Source of the DNA: Salvia splendens
Taxonomy: Eukaryota > Streptophyta > Magnoliopsida > Lamiales > Lamiaceae
Assembly: GCF_004379255.2 (NCBI RefSeq)
Contig: NC_056040.1
Span: forward strand, 5,436,257 to 5,500,256
Reading direction: 5' to 3'
Length of the DNA stretch: 64,000 nucleotides
Below the pieces are notes generated by a model. That model saw only the letters and a list, made by a program, of their open reading frames with translations, was not told the origin of the DNA and did not search any database. Of the stretch, positions 48,829-62,067 are shown in pieces. The translations under genes and the position numbers were made by a program. How positions within the stretch are numbered: position 1 is the first letter of the stretch; every line of letters starts with the position of its first letter.

Positions 48829-49352
48829 ACACAGCATGTGCTGTGCACAAAACGCACAATCATTAGGCATGAAACGCAGCCCATTTCCTTTTTCTTTTCT
48901 TCAATGTTTTCATTATTACTAATGTTAGTACAATTTTAAATACTAAAAAACATTGTAAAATCGAACTATACAAGTACTATTAATTGTGTAATCACTTATG
49001 AAATAAAATGATTAACTCAAATATTCAAAATTGAATGATAAATATATTCTCTAATTTAATATTGAGGAAATCATCAATTATAATAAAATAGTTCAATATA
49101 GGTAAAGAAATAAGGACAACTCATTTTTCAGTTAATCATTTCATTTTAAAAATGATAATAGTAATAAATAATATATTAACAAATTAAATAGATTTTACAA
49201 TGTATTTTATCATTCAAAATTATACTAATAATACGTAGTACTTAATTAGAGTATTAAATAAGGATGAAAACATTAAAGAAAAGGAGAAAGAAATGGGCTG
49301 CGTTTTATGCCTATGATTGTGCGTTTTGTGCAAAGCACAATATGCTGTGTTT
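48829..49352. mobile_element. Long-TIR MITE in the RAD17/ROP intergenic region
   Basis: The left arm ACACAGCATGTGCTGTGCAC, continuing through AAACGCACAATCATTAGGC and AACGCAGCCCATTTC, is repeated inversely in the right arm (GAAATGGGCTGCGTTTTATG to ATGCTGTGT). The arms match over about 100 bp with scattered differences, and the centre is AT-rich. There is no coding capacity and no clear target duplication. It ends about 130 bp upstream of the RAD17 start codon. Confidence 0.77.
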
Positions 49353-52805
<3,453 letters not shown>

Positions 52806-54190
52806 TCAGCTTGAGGTGAAGATATACGTCCACCTCCCGCCCTTCCACCCATCTACGTCTGTTTCTATTCTTTTTGCATAACAATTAGGAGATCACACTT
52901 TTAGGCCACTTCATTGTGCCCTTTATGTTTTCCTTCTTTTTTTTATGTATCGATCAGACATAAAACTGTGATTTTGGCTAATGGTTCTTGAATTTGTTTT
53001 CTTCTACTTATTTTGTGTATTGTATCATGAGTTTTAAATCTATGAAGTGTGAATGTGGGCTTCTATTTTGTTATTTTCAAGGTAATTCATCTCAAGAACT
53101 AGAGAATTGCAGTAATATTTTTTTAGAATTGCACTAATGTCTGTATGTATCTCTAAATCCTTCACACTTCATTTTTCAATTGTTGGTTTAGGTTATTGCA
53201 CATAAACATGCGCACTCTATTTAAAAGTGTATACTTGATAGATACATTATGTCTGATATGTTTTTATGAAGAACAAAACATGATAGATTAAGAACTAGAA
53301 ACACCCTAACAGAAGGGGCAAGAGCATGAGCTACGAAATTAACCTCGCACATTGAAGAATTTCGCCGGATTCATAAAAGCGTGGCAGTTGTTTCGGAGCA
53401 CCAACTACGACCTTGCTATCCAGTTGAAAAACCATGCTGAGTCGAGAGGCCCGGGATACAGAGAGCGAACATGCATAAACTGCCTTTCCTCATCCCTTAC
53501 AGGTCATCCATGTACATGTCTATCAATATTATAAATCAAATTAAACGTCATATGACGAGACCGAATGACATGTAGGAATCTAGCCCGATCAAATTATGTG
53601 TTAGATGCTGAGAAGTGAGATGTTGGAATTTAGTCCGACCAATGTAGATTGACAGAGTCGTGTAAGTGACAAGATTTAATTTTTTAAAATCACATAATAT
53701 AGAATATATCTACATTTCGACTAGATGATTGTGGTATATTCATTTTATCTAAACCTATTTGATTTAAATAGTGAAATAAATTTAATTAAAGTTTGTCACT
53801 TAATTATGAAGTTATGAAATTAATTAATGTGTTAATTAATCCACATGATAAAATGAACTTTCAATATTACGTCTACATTTAAGATGCTCTATTACTATGT
53901 GAAATAATCGTGTTCACAAATGACGGTTTGTGAAACACATACACGCACGAGCCGTTTTGCCTCATGCAATCGTCATGGCACTGTGGGTTTGGGACCAACT
54001 CACGTTTTGAGCAACATATGATTTTTCACCCACCATATTATCATCGATTTTATCACACTCGGGCATAGTGGGATAATTATTAGTAGTTTAAAATTCACAA
54101 TATTAAATTTCATTTCAAAATGTCGTGAAATTAACCAGAAGTATAACAATTTGGAAATATAAATGACAACTTCCATTGGTACTTTATAGT
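52806..54190. other. Intergenic region downstream of ROP
   Basis: Contains the ROP 3' UTR and AT-rich DNA. Apart from a possible retroelement scrap at 53280-53540 nothing was recognised. Confidence 0.45.
53280..53540 (-). mobile_element. Possible non-LTR element RNase H scrap
   Basis: Read on the minus strand, one frame contains CEVNFVAHALAPSVRVF, which resembles the NxVAHxLA end of the RNase H domain of plant LINE-type elements. The upstream part is interrupted by stops. The GC content is higher than the neighbourhood. Weak call. Confidence 0.25.
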
Positions 54191-54194
54191 TTTT

Positions 54195-54530
54195 TAGGAT
54201 TAATAATCATTTAAATCATGAAGTTTAGTCAAATCCTAATTTGTGCCATGAACTTCAAAATTAGAATATGAAATCACAAAGTTTCAATTTTTCTCAATCG
54301 TATCATTCACACATAAAATATCGTCTTTTAATGATATTCAAATTGACATATTTAATTAAAATAAGTATTTTATTCTTTTATATTTCTTTATCTCTCATTT
54401 ATCTTCATATTTTATTGAAATGCTGTAAATTTTAATGTCACATAAAGATGTAATTTTGTGCATGATTCATGAGACAATTGACAGGGACAAACTATAATTT
54501 GACAAAACTTAGTGATTTAAATGACTATTA
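54195..54530. mobile_element. Inverted-repeat MITE related to the 23.4-kb element
   Basis: Left ATTTAAATCATGAAGTTTAG and right CTTAGTGATTTAAATGACTA form terminal inverted repeats of about 33 bp with mismatches. The ATTTAAATCAxxAAGTTT core also occurs at the outer end of the 23394-23940 element, suggesting one family. Confidence 0.45.
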
Positions 54531-54822
54531 TTTCATTTATTATTTTAATTGAATAGTTTTAGCTGCTTTTGAATGCATATGATGATAATAACTTGAATTA
54601 ATTGAAATTTTTAAAGCAAAGTTATCATGCAAGAAAAAATTAAGGGCTAATCAAATCAAACAAAATTTTGGAAAAGATTTGTTAGTATAGACTTAGAATT
54701 CCTATTATAACGTACTAGCTCCGATTTTGAGGGATTGTAAACAATTTAATTGGATCAGATTTAATAGGGGAAAATTAATAATGTGGGTAAAAACCTACAG
54801 TAATTTTTTCCTTTCATAATTT

Positions 54823-55009
54823 CTCTCAGAAAACTAGCTTGGGGAGGGAAAGGTGTAATACCTGATTTTCACAATTGTGTGATCAAAACCGGAGAGGATC
54901 ACGTCATTCAAATAATACACCATTTCATCCTACATTAATAAAATAATGACATATGGATTAACAAAATAATAGACTAAAGATTAATTATCATCATACATAT
55001 CCTCATACA
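54823..55009. repeat. Left copy of a dispersed duplication
   Basis: Begins CTCTCAGAAAACTAGCTTGG and runs to CATATCCTCATAC. It matches 63134-63429 on the other side of the retrotransposon but lacks about 93 bp after AAAGGTGTA. Confidence 0.9.
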
Positions 55010-55270
55010 CCAATAGCTTACTGACATATACGTATTCTTTAAAAAAGGAAATAACAAACTAAAACCCCAACACACACACGCATCATCAATTCATCAACAT
55101 CAAAGGATCAACGACCAACATATATTATAGTACTAAAATCACAACTCGATACATCTAGAGATAGTTGTCTATTTAGCCACATATCATACTCTTTAGCCTG
55201 CATGATGACTGACCTGTATAAAGTATTTTTGTTGGGAATCATTTGATAAAACCCAAAACTCTTTGGTGAG
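55010..55270. other. Left flank of the LTR retrotransposon
   Basis: AT-rich sequence ending in the 5-bp target duplication GTGAG (55266-55270). No gene. Confidence 0.5.
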
Positions 55271-55954
55271 TGATGAGTCCGCGAATTGTTGATGTTAGTA
55301 AATGCAGGAAAATACAGATCACGACACGGAAATTTACGTGGTTCGATTTACTGAGGTAAATCTACGTCCACGGGGAGAAATGGGGGCAGGTTTGTATTGC
55401 TTGATCTGTTTTCTACAGCTAACAATACAGACTTGCTATTTGCTATTTTCTCTCTAGAGAGCTTTACAGAAGTTAACAGAAGATCCTTATCTATCTGACC
55501 TAGGTTCTATTTATACATTGAACCAAGATCGTGGCATGCAGCATTTATTAGGTAGTGGATGTCGTGGAGGTCGTGGCGACCTTGCATGGGTCCACTATCC
55601 TGCATGAGTTAATGACTGCTTGACACCACTAAATAGATCGTCGGTGTAGCGGAGGTGGAAATCCTGTATGAGTCCACTATCTCCTAGTTCGGTTGAATAC
55701 TGAGACCGGACTGCTGAATTATTGCCGAGCAGCTTTTGCCGATCTGAGAGTAGAGCTTGATGCCGACCTGAGAGCAGAGTTTGATTGGTTGGCTTTTACC
55801 GAGCTGTAGGCTGGGGCCGAACTCTGTGGTTGTGCCGAACTGAACTCTTGAGTCATGCCGGACTGATACTCTTTAGCCATGCCGAACTGATACTCTTTCT
55901 TGGGCTTTACTGCTGTTGGGCTTGTTTAGTATTTGTTTAGTACGTACTCCATCA
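55271..55954 (-). repeat. 3' LTR
   Basis: 684 bp, on the plus strand TGATGAGTCCGCG...TACTCCATCA. On the element's own strand this is the 3' LTR, directly after the polypurine tract. It contains repeated TGCCGAACTGATACTCTT-type motifs and a CTATTTATAC TATA-like stretch. Confidence 0.97.
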
Positions 55955-55966
55955 CTACCCCCCCCG
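55955..55966 (-). promoter_or_regulatory. Polypurine tract
   Basis: On the minus strand a run of eight G followed by TAG abuts the 3' LTR. This is the expected primer site for second-strand DNA synthesis. Confidence 0.85.
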
Positions 55967-56069
55967 AAGAGTGAAGTGAATCACTTCGGCATTCTGGATA
56001 AAGGTACGGGGTAAGTTGATGTTTGTCCTCGGTCTGATGAAGTGAACTTTTCTTTGACCGGACTTGGTT

Positions 56070-56415
56070 TGTGTCCTAATTTGGCGAGTTTTATCGCTCG
56101 GATCGAACTTTCCGTTGTCCTAATTTGGGGATCGAACTTTCCCTTGTCCTAATTCGGCGAGTTTTATCGCGTGGATCGGACTTTCCCTAGTCCTAATTCA
56201 GGCAAGTTTTATCGCGAGAATCAGACTTTTGTTGCAGTTCGTTTCAGACGAAGTGCTTGATTCTTAAGCTGAATTGTGGTCTTGTATCTTCTGTAGAAGC
56301 TTGGACTTCACAATCGTTGGCTTATTGCAGCTCGTTTCAGACGAACTGCTTGTTTAAGCTGAATTGTGGTCTTGTATCTTCTGTAGAAGCTTTGACTCAC
56401 AATCGTGTGCTTGTA
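56070..56415. repeat. Tandem repeats in the retrotransposon 3' non-coding region
   Basis: Three units containing GCGAGTTTTATCGC and CTTTCCxTTGTCCTAATT lie at about 56070-56230. They are followed by two about 92-bp units containing GAATTGTGGTCTTGTATCTT (about 56232-56325 and 56326-56415). Tat-type elements often carry such arrays between pol and the 3' LTR. Confidence 0.8.
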
Positions 56416-56618
56416 TATGTTCTAAGAAGGGGATCAGCCTTCGAAGAACAAGATACCTCAGTAACATTTGTAAGAGACGACACACACAGAGACAGACAAA
56501 AACACACAGACAAAACGCACAGAGACAAATAAAAAGCACATAGAGAAACAAAGATCAAGCAAACCAAATAAAGCACCTTGACCGGACAGGACTCAAGACT
56601 GACTGACCGGACTGTCTC

Positions 56619-59600
56619 TTACAAATGAAACTTTTTGAGGTTGGAAATGTGCCATGTTCGGGGTACCTGTTCTCCTGACATGTGAGCCAATTTGTAAGAC
56701 CCTTTGCCGAGGACTTCTGACACCCGATACGGACCTTCCCATGTGGGTTCGAGCTTGCCCAGCTTTTCTGCTCGGCTTACTTCGTTGTTTCTCAGGACGA
56801 GATCTCCCACTTGAAATTGCAGCTTCTTCACCCTTTGGTTGTAATACCGGGCTACTTGCTCCTTGTACTTGGCTGCTTTTATGCATGCCAATTCTCTTCT
56901 TTCTTCGGTAAGATCTAGCTCAGCTCTCAGTCCGTCGTCATTCATTTCTGAGGAGAAATTTAGAGTTCGGGGACTGGGTACGCCGATCTCCACCGGAATT
57001 ACGGCTTCAGTGCCGTACACAAGGCTGTACGGAGTTTCACCGTTGGAGGTTGTGGGTGTAGTTCGGTAGGACCATAGGACTTGAGGGAGATTTTCTACCC
57101 ATTGTCCTTTGGCTTGTTCTAACCGAGCTTTTAACCCTTTCACCAGGATACGATTTGTTACCTCCGTTTGTCCGTTTGCTTGTGGATGATAGACTGAAGT
57201 GAACCGCTGTTGAATATTCAGCTCTTGGCACCAATTCTTGAACGTCTTGTCGGTGAACTGAGTCCCGTTATCCGAGATGAGGATGTGGGGTATGCCAAAT
57301 CGGCACACTATGTTCTTCCAGACGAAGTCCAATGCCTTTGAGCTCGTTATCGCAGCTAATGGTTCAGCTTCCACCCACTTCGTGAAGTAGTCCACGGCAA
57401 CGATTAGGAATTTCATTTGCCGAGGAGCTTGAGGAAGTGGTCCCACTATGTCTATGCCCCATTGCATGAAAGGCCAAGGGCTCTGCATAGTGGATAGATC
57501 GGTTTGCGGCATCCTTGGGATATTTGCATGGATTTGGCACTTCGGGCAGGTCTTGACGAGCTGCACTGCTTCTTGTACCAAGGTTGGCCAATAATATCCC
57601 CATCTTAGAACTTTTTTAGCTAAAGCTCTAGCTCCGATGTGGCTGCCGCACGATCCTTCATGAACTTCTCTGAGGATGTAGACCGTCTCTTCTGGTCCTA
57701 CGCACCGCAATAACGGCTGGAGGTAAGACTTTCTAAAGAGGACTCCTTCATGAAGTTCGTACCGAAGTGCTCGGCACGTGATCTTCCGAGCTTCTCTCTT
57801 ATCCTCGGGCAATTGTCCTTGATCCAGATACTGCAAGATCGGCGTCATCCAGTTCGGCGAGCTGGATACTGAATGTACCTCGGCTTCATCAATGCTTCGA
57901 TGCATTAATTCTTCCGCCTTTGAGCTCGGATCTGAGGCCAACTTACTTAAGGTATCTGCTCGGCTATTTTCCGCTCTGGGAACGCGGATTATCCGAAAAT
58001 AGGAGAAACTTCGGCTGATGCTTTGCGCTTTGTCCAAATACTTCTTCATTCTCTCGTCACGAGCTTCACTTGTACCCAACATGTGATTTACTATGACTTG
58101 TGAATCACAATGGACTTTGAGAGATTTGACGAGCAGACTTTGCGCTAACTGGAGTCCGGCCAGGAGGGCTTCGTACTCGGCTTCATTATTAGTAGTGGGG
58201 AATAGGAACCGAAGTGAGTAGGTTACCTCGTGTCCGTCGGGAGCGACGAGTAAAATACCAGCTCCACTTCCCATCTTGTTTGAAGCTCCATCTACGAATC
58301 CGCTCCAGCAGTCTGGCGGCTCTACTTCGGATTCCAAGGGCTGTGCTAGTTCGGCATTGGCAGACTTTTTCTGTTCGGCAATGACAGGGATTGCTTGATC
58401 GAACTTGGCTTCTGTAAGAAAATCTGCCAAGGCTTGTCCCTTGATGGCTTTCCGAGGTAGGTACTCGATTGAGTGTTCTCCCAGCTCTATGGCCCATTTG
58501 GCGATTCTGCCTGATGCTTCTGGCTTGGTCAAAACTTGCCGAAGAGGCAGATCGGTTAAGACGCATACCTTGTGAGCATAGAAGTATGGCCGCAGTCTCC
58601 TTGCTGCATTTACTAACGCCAGAGCAATTTTTTCCAGAGGTTGATACCTTGTTTCTGGACCTCTTAATGCTCGGCTTGTAAAGTAGATGGGAAACTGCTT
58701 TAGGCCTTCTTCTCGTACAAGCACCGCGCTGATGGTTTGATCTGATGCCGCTAAGTATAAGAATATTACTTCGGCTTCGGTTGGAGCAGAGAGAATAGGA
58801 AGCTCGGCTAGATAACTTTTGAGCTCGTCAAAGGCCTTTTTCTGCTCGGCTCCCCACTCGAACTTTGGTGCCTTTTTCAACACCTTGAAGAACGGCAGTT
58901 GCTTTTCGGCTGCTTGGGAAAGGAATCGATTCAGTGCGGCTAGACATCCGGTTAGCCTTTGCACGTCATGTATGGACTTCGGCATTGCCATGTTCTGAAC
59001 GACTTGAACTTTTGAGGGGTTTGCCTTGAGTCCGTCCTTTGAAACCCAACAACCCAGAAATTTTCCTGAATCTACCAAAAAGGTACATTTTTGGGGGTTG
59101 AGTTTGAGGTTGGCTTTTCGGAGCACGTCGAGAGTGGATTTGAGGTTGTCTTCGTACTCCGAAGTGCTTTTGCTTTTGACAACTATGTCGTCGACATACA
59201 CTTCAACCTGTTTCCCGATTAGGTGCCGAAAAAGCTTGTCTACCATCCTTTGATAAGTGGCTCCGGCATTCTTTAAACCGAATGGCATCTTTTTATAAGC
59301 GAAAATGCCGAAATCGGTAATGAAAGCTGTTTTCAGAGCGTCACTCTCATCCATCAACACTTGGTGATATCCTTTGTATAAATCAAGAAAACAGAAAATT
59401 TCGAAGCCGATCAAAGCTTCTACTTTTTTATCTATATTCGGAAGGGGATAGCAATCTTTAGGACAGTGCTTGTTTAGATCGGTAAAATCTATGCACATCC
59501 GCCATCCTCCTTCTTTTTTCTTGATCATCACAGGATTGGCCACCCAAGAAGGATATTTCACCTCGAATAGTACATCCGCTTTTAGTAATTGGCGGACTTC

Positions 59601-59882
59601 GTCATGGATGACTTGGCTTCTTTCTGCCGCAAAGAGTCTTTGCTTCTGTTTTACTGGCCGGATTGAAGGATCAATATTTAACCGATGAGTAATTACCTCG
59701 GGGGGCACTCCGGTCATGTCCAACGGAGACCATGCAAAGACATCTTTGTACTCCTTGAGGAGCTGAATGGTCTTTTCCCGGAGTAGAGGCGTTCCTGCGA
59801 AGCCGACCTTGACCGTTCTGGATGGATCATCTTCGTATAACTGAACGGTCATTGAGTTCGGCTCTGAAGTGACTTCGGTCAT
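56619..59882 (-). CDS. pol: Retrotransposon pol: RT, two RNase H domains, integrase
   Basis: 1,087 codons from the first Met, with no internal stop. Reverse transcriptase spans about residues 80-285 with FLDLYKGYHQ (165-174) and the catalytic YVDD (229-232). The first RNase H (about 370-490) has YLAASD where the catalytic Asp of TDAS would be, so it is probably inactive. A second, plant/archaeal-type RNase H (about 525-650) keeps D531 in FVDGAS, the NNEAEYEAL Glu, HCDSQ (D593) and RADTLSK (D643). The integrase follows, with an HHCC zinc region (CPKCQIH) and the DDE residues in WGIDIVGP, ISDNGTQF and GQTEVTN. There is no chromodomain. The frame is the same as that of gag-protease, separated only by a UAG, and is open upstream to that codon. 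Confidence 0.97.
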   Translation of the reverse strand: MTEVTSEPNSMTVQLYEDDPSRTVKVGFAGTPLLREKTIQLLKEYKDVFAWSPLDMTGVPPEVITHRLNIDPSIRPVKQKQRLFAAERSQVIHDEVRQLLKADVLFEVKYPSWVANPVMIKKKEGGWRMCIDFTDLNKHCPKDCYPLPNIDKKVEALIGFEIFCFLDLYKGYHQVLMDESDALKTAFITDFGIFAYKKMPFGLKNAGATYQRMVDKLFRHLIGKQVEVYVDDIVVKSKSTSEYEDNLKSTLDVLRKANLKLNPQKCTFLVDSGKFLGCWVSKDGLKANPSKVQVVQNMAMPKSIHDVQRLTGCLAALNRFLSQAAEKQLPFFKVLKKAPKFEWGAEQKKAFDELKSYLAELPILSAPTEAEVIFLYLAASDQTISAVLVREEGLKQFPIYFTSRALRGPETRYQPLEKIALALVNAARRLRPYFYAHKVCVLTDLPLRQVLTKPEASGRIAKWAIELGEHSIEYLPRKAIKGQALADFLTEAKFDQAIPVIAEQKKSANAELAQPLESEVEPPDCWSGFVDGASNKMGSGAGILLVAPDGHEVTYSLRFLFPTTNNEAEYEALLAGLQLAQSLLVKSLKVHCDSQVIVNHMLGTSEARDERMKKYLDKAQSISRSFSYFRIIRVPRAENSRADTLSKLASDPSSKAEELMHRSIDEAEVHSVSSSPNWMTPILQYLDQGQLPEDKREARKITCRALRYELHEGVLFRKSYLQPLLRCVGPEETVYILREVHEGSCGSHIGARALAKKVLRWGYYWPTLVQEAVQLVKTCPKCQIHANIPRMPQTDLSTMQSPWPFMQWGIDIVGPLPQAPRQMKFLIVAVDYFTKWVEAEPLAAITSSKALDFVWKNIVCRFGIPHILISDNGTQFTDKTFKNWCQELNIQQRFTSVYHPQANGQTEVTNRILVKGLKARLEQAKGQWVENLPQVLWSYRTTPTTSNGETPYSLVYGTEAVIPVEIGVPSPRTLNFSSEMNDDGLRAELDLTEERRELACIKAAKYKEQVARYYNQRVKKLQFQVGDLVLRNNEVSRAEKLGKLEPTWEGPYRVSEVLGKGSYKLAHMSGEQVPRTWHISNLKKFHL

Positions 59883-59908
59883 CTTGCTTGCCTCTGACTC
59901 CGGTTGCT

Positions 59909-59918
59909 GTGATTGCTA
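59909..59918 (-). promoter_or_regulatory. Candidate stop-codon readthrough site between gag-pro and pol
   Basis: On the minus strand the gag-pro stop reads GCA TAG CAA TCA. The six bases after TAG fit CARYYA, the context known from tobacco mosaic virus to drive readthrough. No other in-frame stop lies between here and pol. Confidence 0.7.
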
Positions 59919-61994
59919 TGCTTGATGGTGCCGAACTGATTGCTCGGCACTTTTAAGCGCAATCTGCAGACATTCTTTTGCTCTCTTTTGATCACCTCGG
60001 ATGACCGCTATCCCACCTTTAGTGGGGATCTTGATGGTGAGGTGATAAGTAGAGCAAACGGCCCGAACTGTGTTGAGCCAGTCTCTCCCCAGGATGATGT
60101 TGTACGGAGACCGAGCTTTCACCACAAAGAACTCGATCATCGTATTGGAGCTTGTAGGCGCTTTTCCCACTGTGATCGGAAGGCTGATAATACCTTCAGG
60201 GCGGGTGTCCTCCTGGGCGAAACTTTTCAGAGGAAGTGGAGCCGGACTGAGCCGAGCTGGATCCACTTCCATTTTATCGAAACATTCTTTAAAAAGAATG
60301 CTGACTGACGCTCCTGTATCCACAAATACTCTGTGGATCAATTTGTTTGCCACTCCGGCTTGAATGACAATAGCGTCTTGGTGAGGAGAGATGGCTGGGA
60401 CGGGATCGGCATCTGAAAATGTAATCACTTCGTCTTTCTTCAGCCTTTTATGTGTTGGCTCCTCTTGATTGGAAACTCTGCGTTCTGCTTTTAGGGACGA
60501 CTTAGTCTTCCCGGCAGGGAGAGCATCAATAGTCAGGATTACTCCATCGTATTGCGGCTCGTCGTCGTCTTCGGGATCCTCATGCCTTTTCGGATCCTGA
60601 GGATTGCAGTTCGCACCTCTCTGCCTTTTGTTCTTTTTCGGCTGCTTGCTTTGGTATTTTTTTAACGTTCCTGTTTTCACAAGAACATCAATACCTGCAG
60701 CCAAATCTCGGCACTCCTCGGTATCGTGACCGTGGGTTTGATGGAAGGAGCAAAATTGATCCTGAGGTCGGCGCGCGGCCGATTTCGTCATCCGCCTTGG
60801 TTTTTCGAACATATCGGAATGTAGTTCGAAAATTTCCGCTCTTGACTTGTTTAAGGGTACGAACTGAGCGGGCGGCTTCTCAGGATTGAGACGTGGTCCC
60901 AATCTGCCTTGTACCGGTGCCCTTTGAATTCTTTCAAAAGGAGTTCGGCGAGGAAACCTCTGATCGCTATGATCGGGCTTCTTTTCGTCTCCTCGGGATG
61001 AGCTGTCTAAAGACCGTTTTCGACGGTCTGCCTCATCCGCACGGGAAAACTGGTCCGCAATGTCCCACATTTCTTGAGCTGTTTGCGGACCGCACTCCAC
61101 GAGCTTTCTGTAGAGAGCTCCGGGCAGGATTCCATTTTGGAATGCCGAAATGACAAGTAGATCATTGAGATTATCTACTTGTAGGCATTCCTTATGGAAT
61201 CTCGTCAGGAAGTCGCTGATCTTTTCGTCGCGACCTTGACGTATAGAAAGCAGCTGAGCCGAAGTGATCCGGGCTTCTGCTTTCTGAAAGAACCTCCTGT
61301 GGAAAGCATCCATTAGATCCCGGTAGGATCTAATGCTGCCTTGAGGAAGGCTGTCGAACCACCTTCTGGCGTTCCCGATGAGCAGCTCGGGGAACAGCTT
61401 GCACATATGGACCTCATTGAGACCCTGGTTCGCCATATTATATTGATAGCGTCCCAAGAAGTCATGAGGATCCTCTAGTCCGTCATAAGTCATTGACGGT
61501 GTCCGGTAGTTCCGCGGCAAAGGAGTTCGGGTGATGTCGTCCGAGAACGGAGTCTTTAATGCTCCGTACATGGCGAACCCGACATCTCTTCGGTACGGAG
61601 GAGATGGAGTTCTCCTGTGGTTCCGGTACCGAGGAGGAACTGGAACATGTCGGGGTTGAGGATTCTTTCTCCTGGAAGACACGTCACTACTGCGGTAGTG
61701 ACTTTCATGTCTGGATGAGGAGGGAGAATCCGCCGTTGTCTTATCCGGCTGTTGGCTCTTCTGCAGGAAGGTTAAGAACTCCTCCTGCTTCTCGACCAAA
61801 AACAGCTTGACAGCTTCGTTTAAATCGGGCTGCTGGGAAGACTCGGTGCGATGACTCCTGGAGTGGCTTGTTCCTCCTTCGTGAGAACCGGAGGTAGATG
61901 TCTCCCGAGGCCGTTTTTCAGACCTGCGAGCTGGACTAGCTTCCTCACGGTGATCACGAACGGTATTACGGGTGGTATGTGATCTGGTATGCAT
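59916..61994 (-). CDS. gag-pro: Retrotransposon Gag and aspartic protease
   Basis: 692 codons ending in TAG 59918-59916. The first 150 residues are basic and Ser/Arg-rich. The retrotransposon Gag core follows at about residues 170-330 (ARRWFDSLPQGSIRSYRDL). A single zinc-knuckle-like CSFHQTHGHDTEEC lies further on, then a retropepsin-type protease with VFVDTGAS (catalytic Asp about residue 559) and IILGRDWL. Gag forms the particle and protease processes the polyprotein. The next codons after the TAG (CAA TCA CAG) are in frame with pol, so pol is probably made by stop-codon readthrough. Confidence 0.95.
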   Translation of the reverse strand: MHTRSHTTRNTVRDHREEASPARRSEKRPRETSTSGSHEGGTSHSRSHRTESSQQPDLNEAVKLFLVEKQEEFLTFLQKSQQPDKTTADSPSSSRHESHYRSSDVSSRRKNPQPRHVPVPPRYRNHRRTPSPPYRRDVGFAMYGALKTPFSDDITRTPLPRNYRTPSMTYDGLEDPHDFLGRYQYNMANQGLNEVHMCKLFPELLIGNARRWFDSLPQGSIRSYRDLMDAFHRRFFQKAEARITSAQLLSIRQGRDEKISDFLTRFHKECLQVDNLNDLLVISAFQNGILPGALYRKLVECGPQTAQEMWDIADQFSRADEADRRKRSLDSSSRGDEKKPDHSDQRFPRRTPFERIQRAPVQGRLGPRLNPEKPPAQFVPLNKSRAEIFELHSDMFEKPRRMTKSAARRPQDQFCSFHQTHGHDTEECRDLAAGIDVLVKTGTLKKYQSKQPKKNKRQRGANCNPQDPKRHEDPEDDDEPQYDGVILTIDALPAGKTKSSLKAERRVSNQEEPTHKRLKKDEVITFSDADPVPAISPHQDAIVIQAGVANKLIHRVFVDTGASVSILFKECFDKMEVDPARLSPAPLPLKSFAQEDTRPEGIISLPITVGKAPTSSNTMIEFFVVKARSPYNIILGRDWLNTVRAVCSTYHLTIKIPTKGGIAVIRGDQKRAKECLQIALKSAEQSVRHHQA

Positions 61995-62048
61995 TTTTTT
62001 GGTAGAAGAGGATCAAAAACTCGCTTTATCACAAATTTGGTTCTCTGT

Positions 62049-62066
62049 TTCCCACAGACGGCGCCA
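62049..62066 (-). promoter_or_regulatory. tRNA primer-binding site
   Basis: One base after the 5' LTR the minus strand reads TGGCGCCGTCTGTGGGAA. The TGGCGCCG start fits the 3' end of a plant tRNA such as tRNA-Asp, used as primer in several gypsy lineages; the exact tRNA is inferred. Confidence 0.75.
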
Positions 62067-62067
62067 G

